NCBI GenBank assembly: GCA_030407085.1
Contig: CM059582.1
Location: 207,544,001 to 207,608,000, forward strand
DNA: 64,000 bases
Reading direction: 5' to 3'
Source of the DNA: Trichopria drosophilae
Taxonomy: Eukaryota; Arthropoda; Insecta; Hymenoptera; Diapriidae
A model generated the notes under the pieces. That model was not told where the DNA came from and did no database searches. It worked only from the letters and a program-made list of their open reading frames with translations. Within the stretch, counting starts at the first letter, position 1, and every line of letters begins with the position of its first letter. Position numbers and translations under genes: made by a program. Positions 37,394-50,804 of the stretch are shown here, piece after piece.

Positions 37394-38735
37394 CCCATAA
37401 AAAGTGAAATTTCACTGTAGCACAAGTGCATTTATATATTTATACTTCTGTAATCACCTATAAACGAAATTAGCGGCGGGTAATCAAGTATTTTAAATTA
37501 CACATTCGTGGAGTAAAAACTTGACAGAAGGACATATTTTCCCAATTTATTACTTGCGAGAATAATTTTGCATGATAATGAACGATGCAGGTGTTCAACA
37601 CGTCAAAGGCGCCACCAAACGGTGAGCTTTCGAGACATCAACTCTTTGTCATACCACGAATGATGGAAAATAGTTCGGCACAAAATGGCACTTCTATCTT
37701 TCATTTTTTTAAATGTCGCTTTTTGTTTTCAATTATTAGATATCATTTATTGGAGTTGAAATAGAGAGAAAAACGTCCAGTAATCAGCTAGTAGCAACGC
37801 TTACGACAGGGTCAAATCACATTGAGGAAAGGTTGCTAACCTTGCAATAAGTTTTAGGTTAGGTGTGCAACATTAGAATAAATATCAGTACATACTATTT
37901 ATGGTGTCACTAAATATGCCCAACTTCAGTTTCTCCTTCAACTTAGTAAGTAACGTTATAGGGGTGCGGGTCGAAAAAATCAAAAAGCCGACTGTCAAAA
38001 GACCGATAGTAGAAAAATAAAAAAATTAACTGTCTGCTTGTCGATGTGTCTATTTTTTCATGTGTCGGATTTTTTACTGTCGGCTTATAGGTTGTCGGCT
38101 TTATGAGTGTCGGTTTTTCGACCAGTCGGCTTTTTTATTTGTCCTTGCCGCAGAAAAACAATATGGTGACTGTTATCTGCAAAAGTATCGAAAAAAGGTT
38201 AATAACCTTTCGTCAATGTCATTTAACCCTGTCGGAAGCGTTGCTGCTAACTGATTACTGGACGTTTTTCTCTCTATTTCAACTCCTATAAGTGGTATCT
38301 ATTAATTGTTATATAGTACAACAATCTAAAATTTTAAAAACAAAATTGTCATTTTAGCGTATTATAAAAGGTCCATTTTTCGAAATTGCAGTGCAATAAA
38401 GTGACATTTAAAAAAATGAAAGATAAAAGTGCCATTGTGTGCCGAACTATTCTCCATCATTCGTGGTATGACAAAGAGTTGATGTCTCGAAAGCTCACCG
38501 TTTGGTGGCGTCTATGATGTATTGAACACGTGCATCGTTCATTATCATGCACAATTATTCTCGCAAGTAAATAAATTGGAAAAATATCGTTTTGTCAAGC
38601 TTTTACTCCGTGAATGCCAAAAGGGTTAAGTATAATTTTAAATACGTGATTACTTACTGCTAATTTCGTTTATAGGTGATTACAGAAGTATAAATAAATA
38701 AATACACTTGAGCTACAGTGAAATTTTACTTTGTA
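37394..38735. repeat. 1.34-kb inverted repeat with an insertion in the loop
   Basis: The left arm (about 37394-37862) and right arm (about 38185-38735) are imperfect reverse complements over 450-550 bp. Matching blocks include TTTCACTGTAGC, TAATCACCTATAAACGAAAT, CATGATAATGAACGATGCA, GCCACCAAACGGTGAGCTTT, CATACCACGAATGATGGA and TCCAGTAATCAG. The spacer (about 37863-38184) contains the GGGGTGCGGGTCG foldback element and a block shared with the 60.5 kb inverted repeat. Transcribed as part of an intron it would form a long hairpin. Confidence 0.85.
37961..38142. mobile_element. truncated GGGGTGCGGGTCG foldback element
   Basis: It starts GGGGTGCGGGTCGAAAAAAT and iterates AAAGCCGACTGTC, then TGTCGGCTTTATGAGTGTCG and GTCGGTTTTTCGACCAGTCG. 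It is the diverged relative of the intact copy at 57059-57219. The right end stops at about 38142 without the final CGACCCGCACCCC, so the copy is broken. Confidence 0.75.
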
Positions 38736-39059
38736 TGCAGTGACACTTTTATTTGCAAAAAAAAGTCGGTTTATACCAACGAGAACAAAGGAAGAATGTT
38801 CCGATTGGCATTTCACCTTTTTTTTCGTTATAATTACTTTATTTAAATTAATTTTGTTTATTTCAGAGCATTTCAACTTATTTTTTAGTACAGTGGTTAC
38901 TGAATACTACTTTAGATATTACTCGTTATTGAGACACATTCTGTACCATAAATTAAAAATATTAAATTTCGTGCTTTATTTGTACCGCCATTTTTAATAT
39001 TATAATCATGAACTCAGAATCGTAAGATTTGTACTAAAATACATTTAAATAATCAATTT

Positions 39060-39530
39060 CATTCAATTTTTATTCAGATCTGAGATATTTGTAAAAGTGA
39101 GTTCGCCATATTTTGAACCGCCATTTTGGATTTTTCAAATTAGGCCCCGGATTCACTTTTTTTTAATAACTAATCATGTTTCTTAGACTTTATTCGCCAT
39201 ATTTTAGTGGCCATTTTGAATTTTAAAACGCGAGCTAAGATTAATAATCATTATTTTTATAAAATCATATAAATACTCAATTTTTGCTTTGTTATCCAGA
39301 ACGGATGTATTTGTCAAGATGCTTTCGCCATATTTCAGACGCCATTTTGAATTTTTAAATTTTTCCAACAAATTCATGATCGAAATTAACCATTACCCTT
39401 ACCCATATGTAATCAATGCTTCTAATTACTTTAAAAAAAGAAAACATTGAGCAATCCGATTTTCTATCGATTTTTGGTATTAAGTGACCGTATTTTGAAT
39501 CCTCTGTGTTGAATTTTGAAATTACGAACT
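39060..39530. repeat. diverged CGCCATATTTT..CCATTTTGAA repeats
   Basis: Four loosely similar stretches: TTCGCCATATTTTGAACCGC followed by CATTTTGGA, then ATTCGCCATATTTTAGTGGC, TTCGCCATATTTCAGACGCC and a weak fourth near 39490, spaced 80-180 bp apart. Similar words occur at 19818, 59489 and 61131-61350, so this is a dispersed intronic repeat family rather than coding sequence. Confidence 0.55.
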
Positions 39531-42500
39531 TGAACTTAACATTTTTGATTATTTCATGCTATTCACGATTTCAACGATAGTGAATACCGTTTTCGTATAA
39601 AAATTTAAGATTCTTCGGAATAAAAATAAAATATTTTCTTTATATTTTTCGTTTCAGTGGCCAAATCGAAAGATTTAGTCGTCGTACCAACAATTAAATC
39701 TAACATTGAAAAGAACAAACGCTCGATGGAAAAAAATTCGTTAATGTTCTACAATAACAATTTTTGTAACGTAATGTACTGATGGAACATTTTATAGAAT
39801 TTTCTCGCCAGAAATGAATAAAAGTGTAATCTAATATGGCCGCCAAAAATTGAATAATTCTGAAGCTTGTACAAAACAAGCAGACGGAAATAAAGTGAAT
39901 TTACCTACATAAGTTTTGGCATGCTTCTTTTTTGCATCTGACATCAGAATGCGAAAAAATTCTTTTTTAACGTCCTTTTTTCTTTATTTTTTTTCAAAAT
40001 GTTTGATTCGTTAACGTAAGGCCTACATATTATATTTTGAAGTGTTCGGACTCAAATAAAGAATGTGGGATTTTTTGGGTTTTTTAATAAAAATTTTTGA
40101 CTGCTTTTGAACAGATAAAAAAATAACAAATTATTCTTATAAAACAATACCTGAAATGCCTTAAAATTTTATTCCTTGTTGATTTAATACACAAAGTCTC
40201 TCAGTGTGTAGAATTATTTTCGAAAATAAAATTTAAAACTGTCACTTTAAAGATAATTTTTTTAAATTTGTAAAAGTGACAACGCTCTTCATTTTGTACT
40301 AATCTCTCAATCAGTTCGAAGCGATTTCTATGTTTTGTTAAATCAATATCTGACATTTGAATCTCTTCTCTTTCACGTCGAAAAAGATAATACTTTTTTA
40401 CACGTTTAAACCCAAACGACTCGCACATGACTTTTATGAAAAAAGTATTATTTTTCAATTAGTTTTCAAAAATAACTAACAATTTAAAATTTGACATTTT
40501 TGTATTATCTGCAAGCATTATAAATGTATTTAATACGTTCTTAACTAGTGTAAGTCATAGAAATTAATTGAGTAATGCAAAATTAATCCCGAACAAGTTC
40601 ATGATTTAAGTACAAGTATTTCAAAAATAGGATCGCGGAAGAACTTGCCTGTATGCTGTTGCTATTTTATTGCATCGTATTTGTAACTTTATTGCCCTGA
40701 ATAGTTAGTCATTTTATCCTACGCATGCGCAGTAATAATTAATCAAGTTGCAACAAGAGCTGCATAAACGTGAAACAGGATTACATAAATAATTGTCTCG
40801 TTTTAAACAAGACTAAAACTACAAAGTAATTCCAATCGCACATGATCTTAGAAATTTATTACATCGTTGGTATTTTCTGCAACATTTCTAAAATAGAATT
40901 TAATTTCATAGAATTTTGTTGTTTTATTTCATCTGACATTTCGTTTGTCTTTTATCTCTTTAAGCTAAAAGACGTATAAAAAGATTAATATTTATTTGTA
41001 AAAATTAACGAGCTTTGTTTTATTTACACCTTAAAATTTCACTGTTGATTAAATATTAACACGTTTGTTTTATATAATTATTTAGTTATTTACAAATTAA
41101 GGAAAAACTTGTAAAACCGTACTAAAGTTATTTTAATTTCCACAGTTTGATATTATTGTATGTTCATAGCGATAGATGGCGTAAACGTTTTCCTAAACTA
41201 ATCGAAAGTACTAACGTAAAGAAACGATTTTTTTTACTCTTTTCAAGTCTATTACAACAGTTTAATTAGATTGTATTAGTAAATCAATACAAATTATTCC
41301 TTTCTTAGGTACACTTTTAATAAAATCAAGATTACAAACATGAGAATATCTCCTTTGGTAACTGTGTTCAGTAAATAATTTACACAAAGCACTTTCTAGT
41401 GTTCTGTAGAATAGGTTCTGTAGTATAGGAACTAAGAGATTTATTCTAACGAAAGAACTGAATCTGAAATTAATGCAAATGACTAGTCTGAGTCTGAAAT
41501 TGGTTGATCTTTATCTTAAGACGGGGTTGGAGAAAACGAATGAGAAGATTTGATCGCGAGGATGTGAGATTTCTGATCATTTTTTTATAGCCTCAAATAA
41601 TTCAATATTAGTTATTTTTATTTGTTTATAATTTTATGTGATAATTAAAAAGTAGATTTACTAGTTTGACTTAGTAATGAAAACATAAAAAACTAAATTT
41701 ATTTTTCTCAATTTTTATATATTAGAGTGGAAATGATAATTATTAAATTTACTGTTAGCAAATCATAATTCCTAAATTATTTTCTAAATATTATATCACT
41801 AATAAAAACAAAAATAGAGATTTTTTACTTAAAAATCTTGTCAAAATTCAGTAAAAAAATCTAAAAATCGTTTGAGGACAAAGGAACTACTCGGATTTCT
41901 CGCAGTTCTCGTGATACTTAATATAATCGAGTGTGAATGACCACCTTTAAAAAAAAAATTATGTCCGTCGACACGATCGATGTTCATCGTGTGGCAACGA
42001 GGCAAGACACAATCGTCCACCCACTCATTAGGGTTGCGTGCAAAAGTACTCGAGGTGGCTCGAAACCAGTGTTCGTTACTGTCAATATTTTCCTGTCAAT
42101 GATTCTAACAATGTTTGTCAGTGAATTGATCGTTGATAAGTTTTACATTTACCTGTCAAAGTGAAAAGTTGCCAATAGAGATACCATAACTTTAATAAAT
42201 TTATATCAAAATAAAATTTTAATAACTTAAAAAATAAAAAATAATTTAAAAAAAGATTTGGATCGACCTGAAATATAATAAATGACAATTACATGTCAGT
42301 TTTTTTGTAGTGTTTAATTAAAATATTTTACAAACCGAACAAAACAATTATTTTTGTTTAATTTAACTATTAAACAGTCGAATACTAAAGTGTTATTAAA
42401 TAGCAATGGGCGTCTATTATCGTTGCATTTAATGTAGTTTAGCGTAACTCAGATGGATTTAAGATTATCTGACTAGTATCTCACTAGTATCGACCTTTAA

Positions 42501-43639
42501 ATATGACATTATGGATTCCGTCAATGAATGGACGGTCTGATCGTAATATTCTGTAATAGAGTATTGGACACGATTCTACGGTCAACACAGAGAAGATTAG
42601 TAAACATACGTATAGTACTACGAGCAAATATTAATCTAAAGCAAACTGAGGTTTATCGGCTACGGAGATTCTTCTCTCGACCATTTTCTGCCCTTTTTGT
42701 GATAGACATTGATTTTTAATATCAGGTTGTCTCAATTTTGCTAAATTACTTGTTTTATTACTTTTTTCTACTTTAAAATCTAAGTAGCTTATTATTTATT
42801 TATAATTTCTTGCATTTTCTTATGATTTATTTGAAATCAAAACTGAAAAACTGTACAATATATGCTTTAATTACACAATTTGCGACATAAAAATTCTAAA
42901 AGACAAAACTAGGAAAACCAACATCTTATATTCTGTAACAAAACCAATATTTATAAAAATATATGAATATTTGTTACACGACGGCGCGAACAAGAGTTTC
43001 AATCACTGCGACTACGGGCGCTGTACGAAGCCGAGAGGAGACGGCGCCGAACGAAGATGAGCCAAAATCGACGTCGAGTCACTACTTCGTGCAACTTCAT
43101 GATACGAACAGAGTAAACCGACAACCAATAGTTTTCTTTGTCCTTCAAACAGCTAAATGACAAAATGTACAGAAACGCCCAATGATTTTGCACGTTTATG
43201 CAAATAAAAATACTATTTTTATATAAAGGAAGGTGAAAAGCATGCTTTTTCGCCCCGTTTCTAGGATGTGTACTTGACCTCCTTGTTGTAAGCATAATTG
43301 AACTGAAAAAATAAAGTTCTCCGTTACTTTTCAACACTACGGGCGCAAAGCTCGATTTTACGCCCTGGGGAGAAACCTTCGATTTATCGAGCCACCCGCT
43401 CGTCCTATACTATTTTTAGAACTCATTCATTTTTATCATATAACAAAATTAAGAAGCATTCGTCACCATTTATAAATTTCTATGGTATACATTTTGGCAC
43501 GTGGCAAAATTTGCTTTACCCCTGGATATGTAACGAGACACGAGTTCCATAAAGTGCACATTTTTACATTAAACATCCAAATATTCAATGAAAGCTTTCC
43601 CATAAAGCTTTCTGGAAAGATCGCTATTGCCCTCAAATC

Positions 43640-43990
43640 GTTTCAATTTCGCGACAATGGAGTCGTCCCGTGTTTTTCCCAAATGACACGTAACTCCCCC
43701 GAGGTTCGAAAGTCACCCCAGACGGGAGTCACGAATCGGCGGATCACCCACACCCAGCCAACCAGCTGGATAAAATCGACTATATATGTGCACTCTTCCC
43801 TACCACTCAGAAGCGACGACGACAGAAATAATTCTCCACCAGAGCCAGAAACGCACGAAAAGGCAACGAGCCCATCCACGAGGCGACGCCCGAGAAACAA
43901 GCGGGTGCGCCCAAAATATATATACCATTTTATATCTCATGGCGCCGACCACCATGCAAAGGAACCATAACGAATGACTCGTCTTCTTCT
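43640..43990. promoter_or_regulatory. GC-richer island, candidate regulatory region
   Basis: About 350 bp distinctly richer in G and C, with many CpG, inside very AT-rich sequence. On the minus strand (the srGAP strand) it contains a TATAAAAT box at 43927-43934, 20-100 bp upstream of the richest part. An alternative srGAP promoter or an enhancer are both possible. The 162-codon plus-strand frame over it shows no domain I recognise. Evidence is compositional only. Confidence 0.25.
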
Positions 43991-46900
43991 TGTTCCGACG
44001 TCGCCTTAGCCCCATCTCTTTTATTTTTCGCTTGCGAGAAACGCACCTCATCCCGAGCGACCGGAATAACATCTTGTAGGAAGTACATCGTGAGAAAAAG
44101 AAAGTCCACGTCATTCTAAACCATTTTTTTGTCGCGTATCAGATGGATATGTACGTGGGTAAAATGCGATTTTACCCACTGTTGATGATTTTATCTTTAT
44201 GTTAAGAAAAATTACATTAAAAACGGGAAGTTCGAAAGATGATAGAAAAAACGTCCATTCGTAAAAATAGTACTTTTCGTAACAAGGGTGCAAAATGGAA
44301 TTTTACGCATCAAATACATAGACGTACAAGGGGTCCGATCACGAGTACGCAGGAAGTGGACAAACGAGGACAACGCGTGCGTTACAAATGCTATTTCCCC
44401 GTCTATTCAAGCGTAAAGTTCAATTTTACCCACACGTCAACATAAAATGAAAATTTTCCGCATTTGTATACATAAATATTTATTTTACATAGGGTAAAAT
44501 AGGATTTTCTGCATCTGTAATTAAACAATAGTACACCACAATACGAAGTTGCACATTATGTTACTAGTGGGTAAAATAGTATTTTTACGGACGAGTAAAA
44601 TACTCTCCTCATTGGATTAAAATACAGATTAATTGCTGAATTTTCGTTATAAGTCTTCACTTGTTGTTTGTCGATGAATATGAAAGCCACATTGACGTTC
44701 ATTATAAACGTAGATTATGGCACTAAGGCGTAAACTGATACTTTTGAGCACTACACGCAAGTATAAACCCGTGGCTTGCGTGTAAAACCTTTATTCGCAC
44801 TGTTTTTCCTTCGGAAATTGGGCTTACTTTTACGCCCGTTCTGCGCAAAACTTCCACTTTGCGCCCTAAGATAATATTGTCACGTGACTGTTTTTTCTTA
44901 CATGTGTACGTAACGCACAGTTGAAAATAAAACGAGTGCTACCAGAAAATAAACCAAAAATAGAAACAGAAAAGTGTTACTTTCCGCCCTTGAGTCTAAA
45001 AAGTACCTTTTTTATAACATGGGCGCAAAGTTATACTTTTGTGCACAGTTTTTATGTTTAAAAGCAATTTTCTCACAAGGTAAATAAATATTGTTCAATA
45101 TAAGTGAGAAACAAGTTTTTTATATGAATATAAATATAAATTTTGGCAGAAGAACTTTTGCGCCCTTGTATAAAAAACTACTATAAAGTACTACTGAAGA
45201 ATACTTATTTGTATGTTTTGAGTACGTATTTGTATATTTTTTTTAAGAATTTTTAGATTTCATATACATCCACTAAAATAGCACTACACTTTCTAAATAC
45301 GAACATTAAACTTTTATGTGCGCTTCAAGCAGCTTATTTTCGTATCTTTCAGAAAATCACATCATAACTTTCGTAGATGGCGTACTAAATGATAGTATAC
45401 TTACTTGCATTTTTTGTATTTAATACAGGAAGTTAAAACTAAATAAATCTACTTTAAGTTTGTTGACAAAATTTAAACATTTTGAAAATGAATATTGAAA
45501 CAATTGTGTTTTGAAATATTTTTATAAGTCATGTGAAATATTTATCACGTTTTACGGATATTGCATGTGTAATGACTGTTTTGTTGCACATTTTTATCAC
45601 GGTCGATAAGTTGTCGTTCCTTACAAGGTGCGATACAGACACCGTTTACTTTTGCCCGAGTTGTGTGCATTTCAACCTTCGGAACGACATGTTTGTACGA
45701 GTGGTTACAAGTGCTCGTTTAGGTTATTTTTATGTAACATTTGTTATATTTTTATCAACAACGATAACACTGTTTTCCGTCCACTTGGTAACGTAATCGG
45801 TTAAAAAATAATTATCCGCCGATAAACTTAAAGAAGTGCGCAACTTCTCTGTAACTCTGCATTCGAATGTATTTGTTAAACTTTTTACACAAGAAATTTC
45901 ATTATATGTCGAGAAAAATAGTTTATTCTAATAAGAAACTAATGCAAGAACTGTTGATCATTTTTTATAGGAAAAATTAGACTGATGACGGTTCTCGATA
46001 ATAGATGGCGCTGATGTGCACTGTGTCTCGCAAGTACCAGGGGTCTTCTTTTTTGTATAAGTTATTTATATAAAATCAATCAGGAAAATAAATTTGTTGT
46101 TGTTGTTTATTATTATTTTTCATGGGAATAACAAATCTTCAATATTTATTGTCGCGTCAATCTCCATTTTGAATTAATTTGTATATTGGAAAAAAGTAAT
46201 TTGAAAGGAGTAAAGAAAATATAAATGACAAAATAAAACGCCATATTCCTCGCCAAAAATACTTCCGTTAAAAGGTTGATGCAGTGGAAGAAAGTGTTTA
46301 AAAAAAAAAAAAACAATCTGTCGTCTGACTTTTGACGTAATGGGTAATTCTTATGCTTTGACTCGTTGCCAAATTCATTCACATAATTAACTACGTACAT
46401 GCGTCATCCCTAATTTATTTAATATTTTGATGAGTCGGCACAACTCCAAAAGGAGAAACAAGTGAATTCAATTTAAGATATGAATTAAAAATGTTATAAG
46501 ATCTAAAAATAATATATTTTGCAATAATGAAAAGAATATTTTACTTGAATGTCTAAACGTATTTATATCGGTACATTTGCAGATCGTAGAATTAATCGTA
46601 GCACCGGTGATTGTAAATTAATATATAAGGTTATTGAACTTTGCTGATTTGTTTGTTTACAATTGTTATTTACTAGGAGCTCATTTTCATAATGAAAGTT
46701 AGTTCCATTATGTTTACTTGCGTCGGATTTAAGATAGTAGAAAAATGAATCGTGAAATGCCACACACAATTTCCATTCGGTGAAATTTTATAGAATTATT
46801 GCTTATTTGTGTAATTTATAGTTTTACTCGGTTTAATTAATTAGTCTTTTTTTATGTATGAATACTAGCAAGGACCTAATAAATAATATTCATTATTTCC

Positions 46901-47364
46901 TAACATTTATTACAGTGATAAATATTTTCTGTAGAAATTATTCTGATTTTCCTGACAAATTATCGAAATTTTTGGAAATTTTTCTGAAAAAATTTAAGAA
47001 TGATTTGTGGATTTTCAAATTTGAATTCGCACATTTCAGAGTAACTGAGAATAATGTCATAATTTCGAAAAAAAAATGTTTAATAATGTATTCTATGTAA
47101 AAAATGGTATATTTTAAACAAAAAATGTTTCGTATTTTTACAAAATATTACTTCTTGTAAGAAATCAAATACGATAAATTTGTTTCAACTGTTTATTTAT
47201 TGTTAATATGTTTAAAAAATGAGTTTTCATATAGTAAATTTGACAGTAGAAGAATTAAACATTTGATTGTCCAAATTTCACATAACATCACATAATGCCG
47301 TGAAATTTCCTAATCTATTATAAATCTAATATAATTCTCTGAGAATAATTCATAAAAATGAAAG

Positions 47365-48490
47365 AGTATTTTTCATCTTTTACCCCCTCCAACAGTACCT
47401 TCTTGTCGTTAAAAAGTTTTCAAAAAATTTGGGATTATTTATTGTCATCATTAGTTACTATTCCAAAAACAAAACGAATTGCCTAACCGTAACTTCAACT
47501 TTGATAGCAGTTTAGGTGTATTTTTCATCTTTTACCCCCTCCTAAAGGACCTTCCTGTCGTTAAAAACTTTTGAAAACATTTGAGATGATTTATTGTCAT
47601 AATTAATTACTATTCCGAATATAAAATAAATGGCCCGACTGTAATTACAACTTTTATATCAGTTAATGTGTATTTTTCACAGTTTACCCCCACCTAAAGG
47701 ACCTTCCTGTCATTCAAAAGTTTTGTAAAAATTGGATTTTATTTCTTGTCATCATTAGTGACTATGCAAAGAATAAAATAAAGGGCCCAACTGTAATTAC
47801 AACTTTTATGTCATGTTCATGTGTATTTTTAATATTTTACCCCCTCCTAAAGAACTTTTCTGTCATTAAAAAGTTTGGAACAAATCTTAGACTATTTATT
47901 GTTGTATTTAATTACTATTCCAGAAAATAAAACAAATGGCCTATACGTAATTGCAACTTTAATAGCTGTTTAGGTGTATTTTTCATCTTTTACTCCCACC
48001 TAAACTACTTTCCTGTCGTTAAAAAGTTTTCAAAACATTTTAGGTTATTTATTGTCATCATAAATTACTATTCTAAAAAAAAAACAAATCGCCTAATCGT
48101 AATTGGAATTTTTATGGCACTTTATGTATATTTTTCATCTTTTACCCCCTCCTAAAGGAGCTTTCTGTCGTTAAAAAGTGTTACACAAATTTCAGATTAT
48201 TTATTGTCATAATTAATTACCATTACAGAAAAAAAACAAATGGCCTAACCGTAATTGCAACTTTGATAGCTGTTTAGGTATATTTTTAATTTTTGACTCC
48301 CTCCTAAACTATCTTCCTCTCGTTAAAAAGTTTTCAAAAAATTTGAGATAGTTTATTGTCATCATTAATTCTATTCCAAAAAAGAAAACAAACGGCCTAA
48401 CCATAATTGCAACTTTGATAGCTGTTTAGGTGTATGTTTCATCTTTTACCCCTCCTAAAGGAGCTTTCAGTCATTAAAAAGGTTTGAAAA
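47365..48490. repeat. 152-bp satellite array, second locus
   Basis: Eight units of the satellite also seen at 12 kb, with TACCCCCTCC-type marks at about 47381, 47533, 47684, 47838, 47991, 48143, 48295 and 48447, so the period is 152 bp. The units share TTCATCTTTTACCCCCTCC, a CTGTCGTTAAAAAGTTTTC block and TTTATTGTCATCATTA. Orientation is the same as at the first locus. Another fragment, CCCCCTCCACCAGCACC, lies at 48602. Confidence 0.9.
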
Positions 48491-48714
48491 CATTACAGTA
48501 CTCTTCTTTTAAGTATTAAAAACGATTCGTGAAGTAAAAAAGGAAGCAACCCAGGAAATAGGGAATACAGACTGATTTTTCCGCTTTTTAAGATGTTTTA
48601 CCCCCTCCACCAGCACCATTGATGTACGAAAAATTCTTTTTTCGTTAATAAGATTTACATACGATAAAAATATTCATTTCGTTGCACTCCAACATTGCAA
48701 ACTTCAACATATAT

Positions 48715-48905
48715 ACGTAATTGCAACTTTAATAGCTGTTTAGGTGTATTTTTCATCTTTTACTCCCACCTAAACTACTTTCCTGTCGTTAAAAAGTTTT
48801 CAAAAAATTTTAGGTTATTTATTGTCATCATAAATTACTATTCAAAAAAAAAAACAAATCGCCTAATCGTAATTGCAATTTTTATGGCACTTTATGTATA
48901 TATGG
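48715..48905. repeat. detached near-identical copy of satellite units
   Basis: This stretch repeats about 47945-48130 almost base for base, including variants such as TTTTACTCCCACCTAAACTA and AACAAATCGCCTAATCGTAA. It sits about 770 bp away, beyond unrelated sequence, so it is a recent duplication or conversion tract rather than an ordinary neighbouring unit. Confidence 0.85.
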
Positions 48906-49940
48906 CACTTTATGTACACGCAGCAACGCAAATCTCTCATGACCTAAATTAATGTAACAAGTCAATAATTTGGACAATTTAGAAGCAGGCAGGGTACTCT
49001 AAATAACCGTTGATCACTTTCAAAATTAACGTGACAAAGAAGAACTATAAGTTCTTAAAACTTGTTGTTTTTACGATTTTGCCGAAATCTTAGGAAACAC
49101 CTCAAAACCCGAATTTCAAAAATACGAAATATTGATAAATCATCATTTAAAAAGCCGAGACTCAAAAAACGATGATAGTCAAATAGCCACAATGAGTCAT
49201 AAAGCAGTGATATTCATGAAAACAAGAATGTCAGCTATTTCAATGTCGATTTTTCAATATTTCGGATTTTTTAAATTCGGTTTTTTTACATGTACCCAAA
49301 TCTTAGACATATTGGACCAATATCTGCATGAAAAATTACTTTATCCACCAAGTTATAGTAAAATCTAACCAAATTTTTTCCTCTGCATTTTGGGTACTTT
49401 CTGTGAAATTCCCATCGCTGTATTTCATATTATTACGGTAATGAAAAAGGAAAAAAAGACAGAATCATTGTACTCGAGCGTACACGTTTTCTTACATGAT
49501 TGAGTAATTAAAAACAGAAACTGTAGATAGTCGAGAAACAATGAAATCAGTGTGTAGTTAGAAAGGCCCGTATTTGAATGTCGACTAAAAATCCCTATGT
49601 GGTCTCAAAGGTCGGAGTTCGGAGACTTTTCTGGAAATTGAAAATTATTGCTGGCATAACTTAATGAGAACACAAACAATGCTCAGATATATTAAAAGCT
49701 ACTGGGAATACAATCTCTATTGTCCTAAATATACAATATATTATTTCCATGTGTCGAGAACTTGTTAGCAACTGAGATCCACATAACGATTTAGTTTAGA
49801 GCTATATTGATTTTAGTCGAATAAAAATTATTGCTTTTAAAAAAATAATTATATCAAAGAATAATCGTTTGAAAAATTTAAAAATTGTGGTCACATTTTA
49901 CAATTTGACTACTTATAAGATCTTAAAGTGTTTTCTAAAC

Positions 49941-50010
49941 AAGAGCTTAGTAAAGTTTTCGACGGACCGGAAATCGAAAGGTCCTGGGTTCAAGCCCCAC
50001 TGTCCCTTTT
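49941..50010 (+). ncRNA. tRNA-like remnant
   Basis: AGCTTAGTAAAG then a GACCGGAAATCGAAAGGTC segment, which looks like an anticodon arm with GAAA loop, and CCTGGGTTCAAGCCCCAC as T-arm. CTGTCCC and six T follow. The 5' acceptor strand does not match, so an intact tRNA is unlikely. Confidence 0.4.
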
Positions 50011-50804
50011 TTCGAAAATCAAAAAGTAATGAAATCATAAAATAATCTATAAAATCGCAAAAAATATCCATCTTATTAAAGACATTTTTAATTCTAATTT
50101 TTTTAAAAATCAACTGCTTTTTCAACAAACAAAAACGTAAGAAAATTCAGATTGGTTCATTTCTCTTCAATGATTCCTTTGTTACGTTTCGAGGGTTATG
50201 TGTCCAATAAATTCAAAGTATAAGGCGCTGATTCACGCGTAACTAGGGTGTTTGATAGAGGGAGTTCCCGTCTCTGAATCTCGAAACAGTAAAAACAAAA
50301 TGGAACATCTATTCTCACGCAACTCCTATGGAAAGAGTTTTTTTAATGCATGTGAATAACGACACAGCTGCTCTTGGTCTAGTATACGGTTATCTATTTT
50401 AGGATTTTCAGCGTGGAAACGTCCACATTTGATAAATGATAATGACACCGTAGATTCGTTTTAATTGGCCTTTTGTTCCCTATTTTTTTTAAGGCGGTGT
50501 AGAAGTATTTCACGAATGATACTGGAAGTATTAGCAAGGTTTGTTATGGTTACTAAATGTGTGATTTCCCATAAAATTATCGTAATATAACAAAATGAAC
50601 AGATTTTCAATAAAAATATTTTTTGCTTAAATACCTTTCATTTTATACTATAAAATACAAGAAAAAGAAGTTTTTCATGATTAATATCCTGCTTTCGATG
50701 TTCTATTTCTCTTCGATTAGCCTCAGGACTAAAGACAAAAAAATCCTGGCATTAGAAATTCGTTATTTCCGCCGATTCTGAAGCCTCGATCGAGTGATCG
50801 TACA

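Noticed and set aside
43482..43970. Longest plus-strand open frame (162 codons)
   Set aside because: No domain or family recognised, no splice context, low-complexity Arg/Pro/Ser end; it overlaps a GC-rich patch in which stops are rarer, so the length is not informative.
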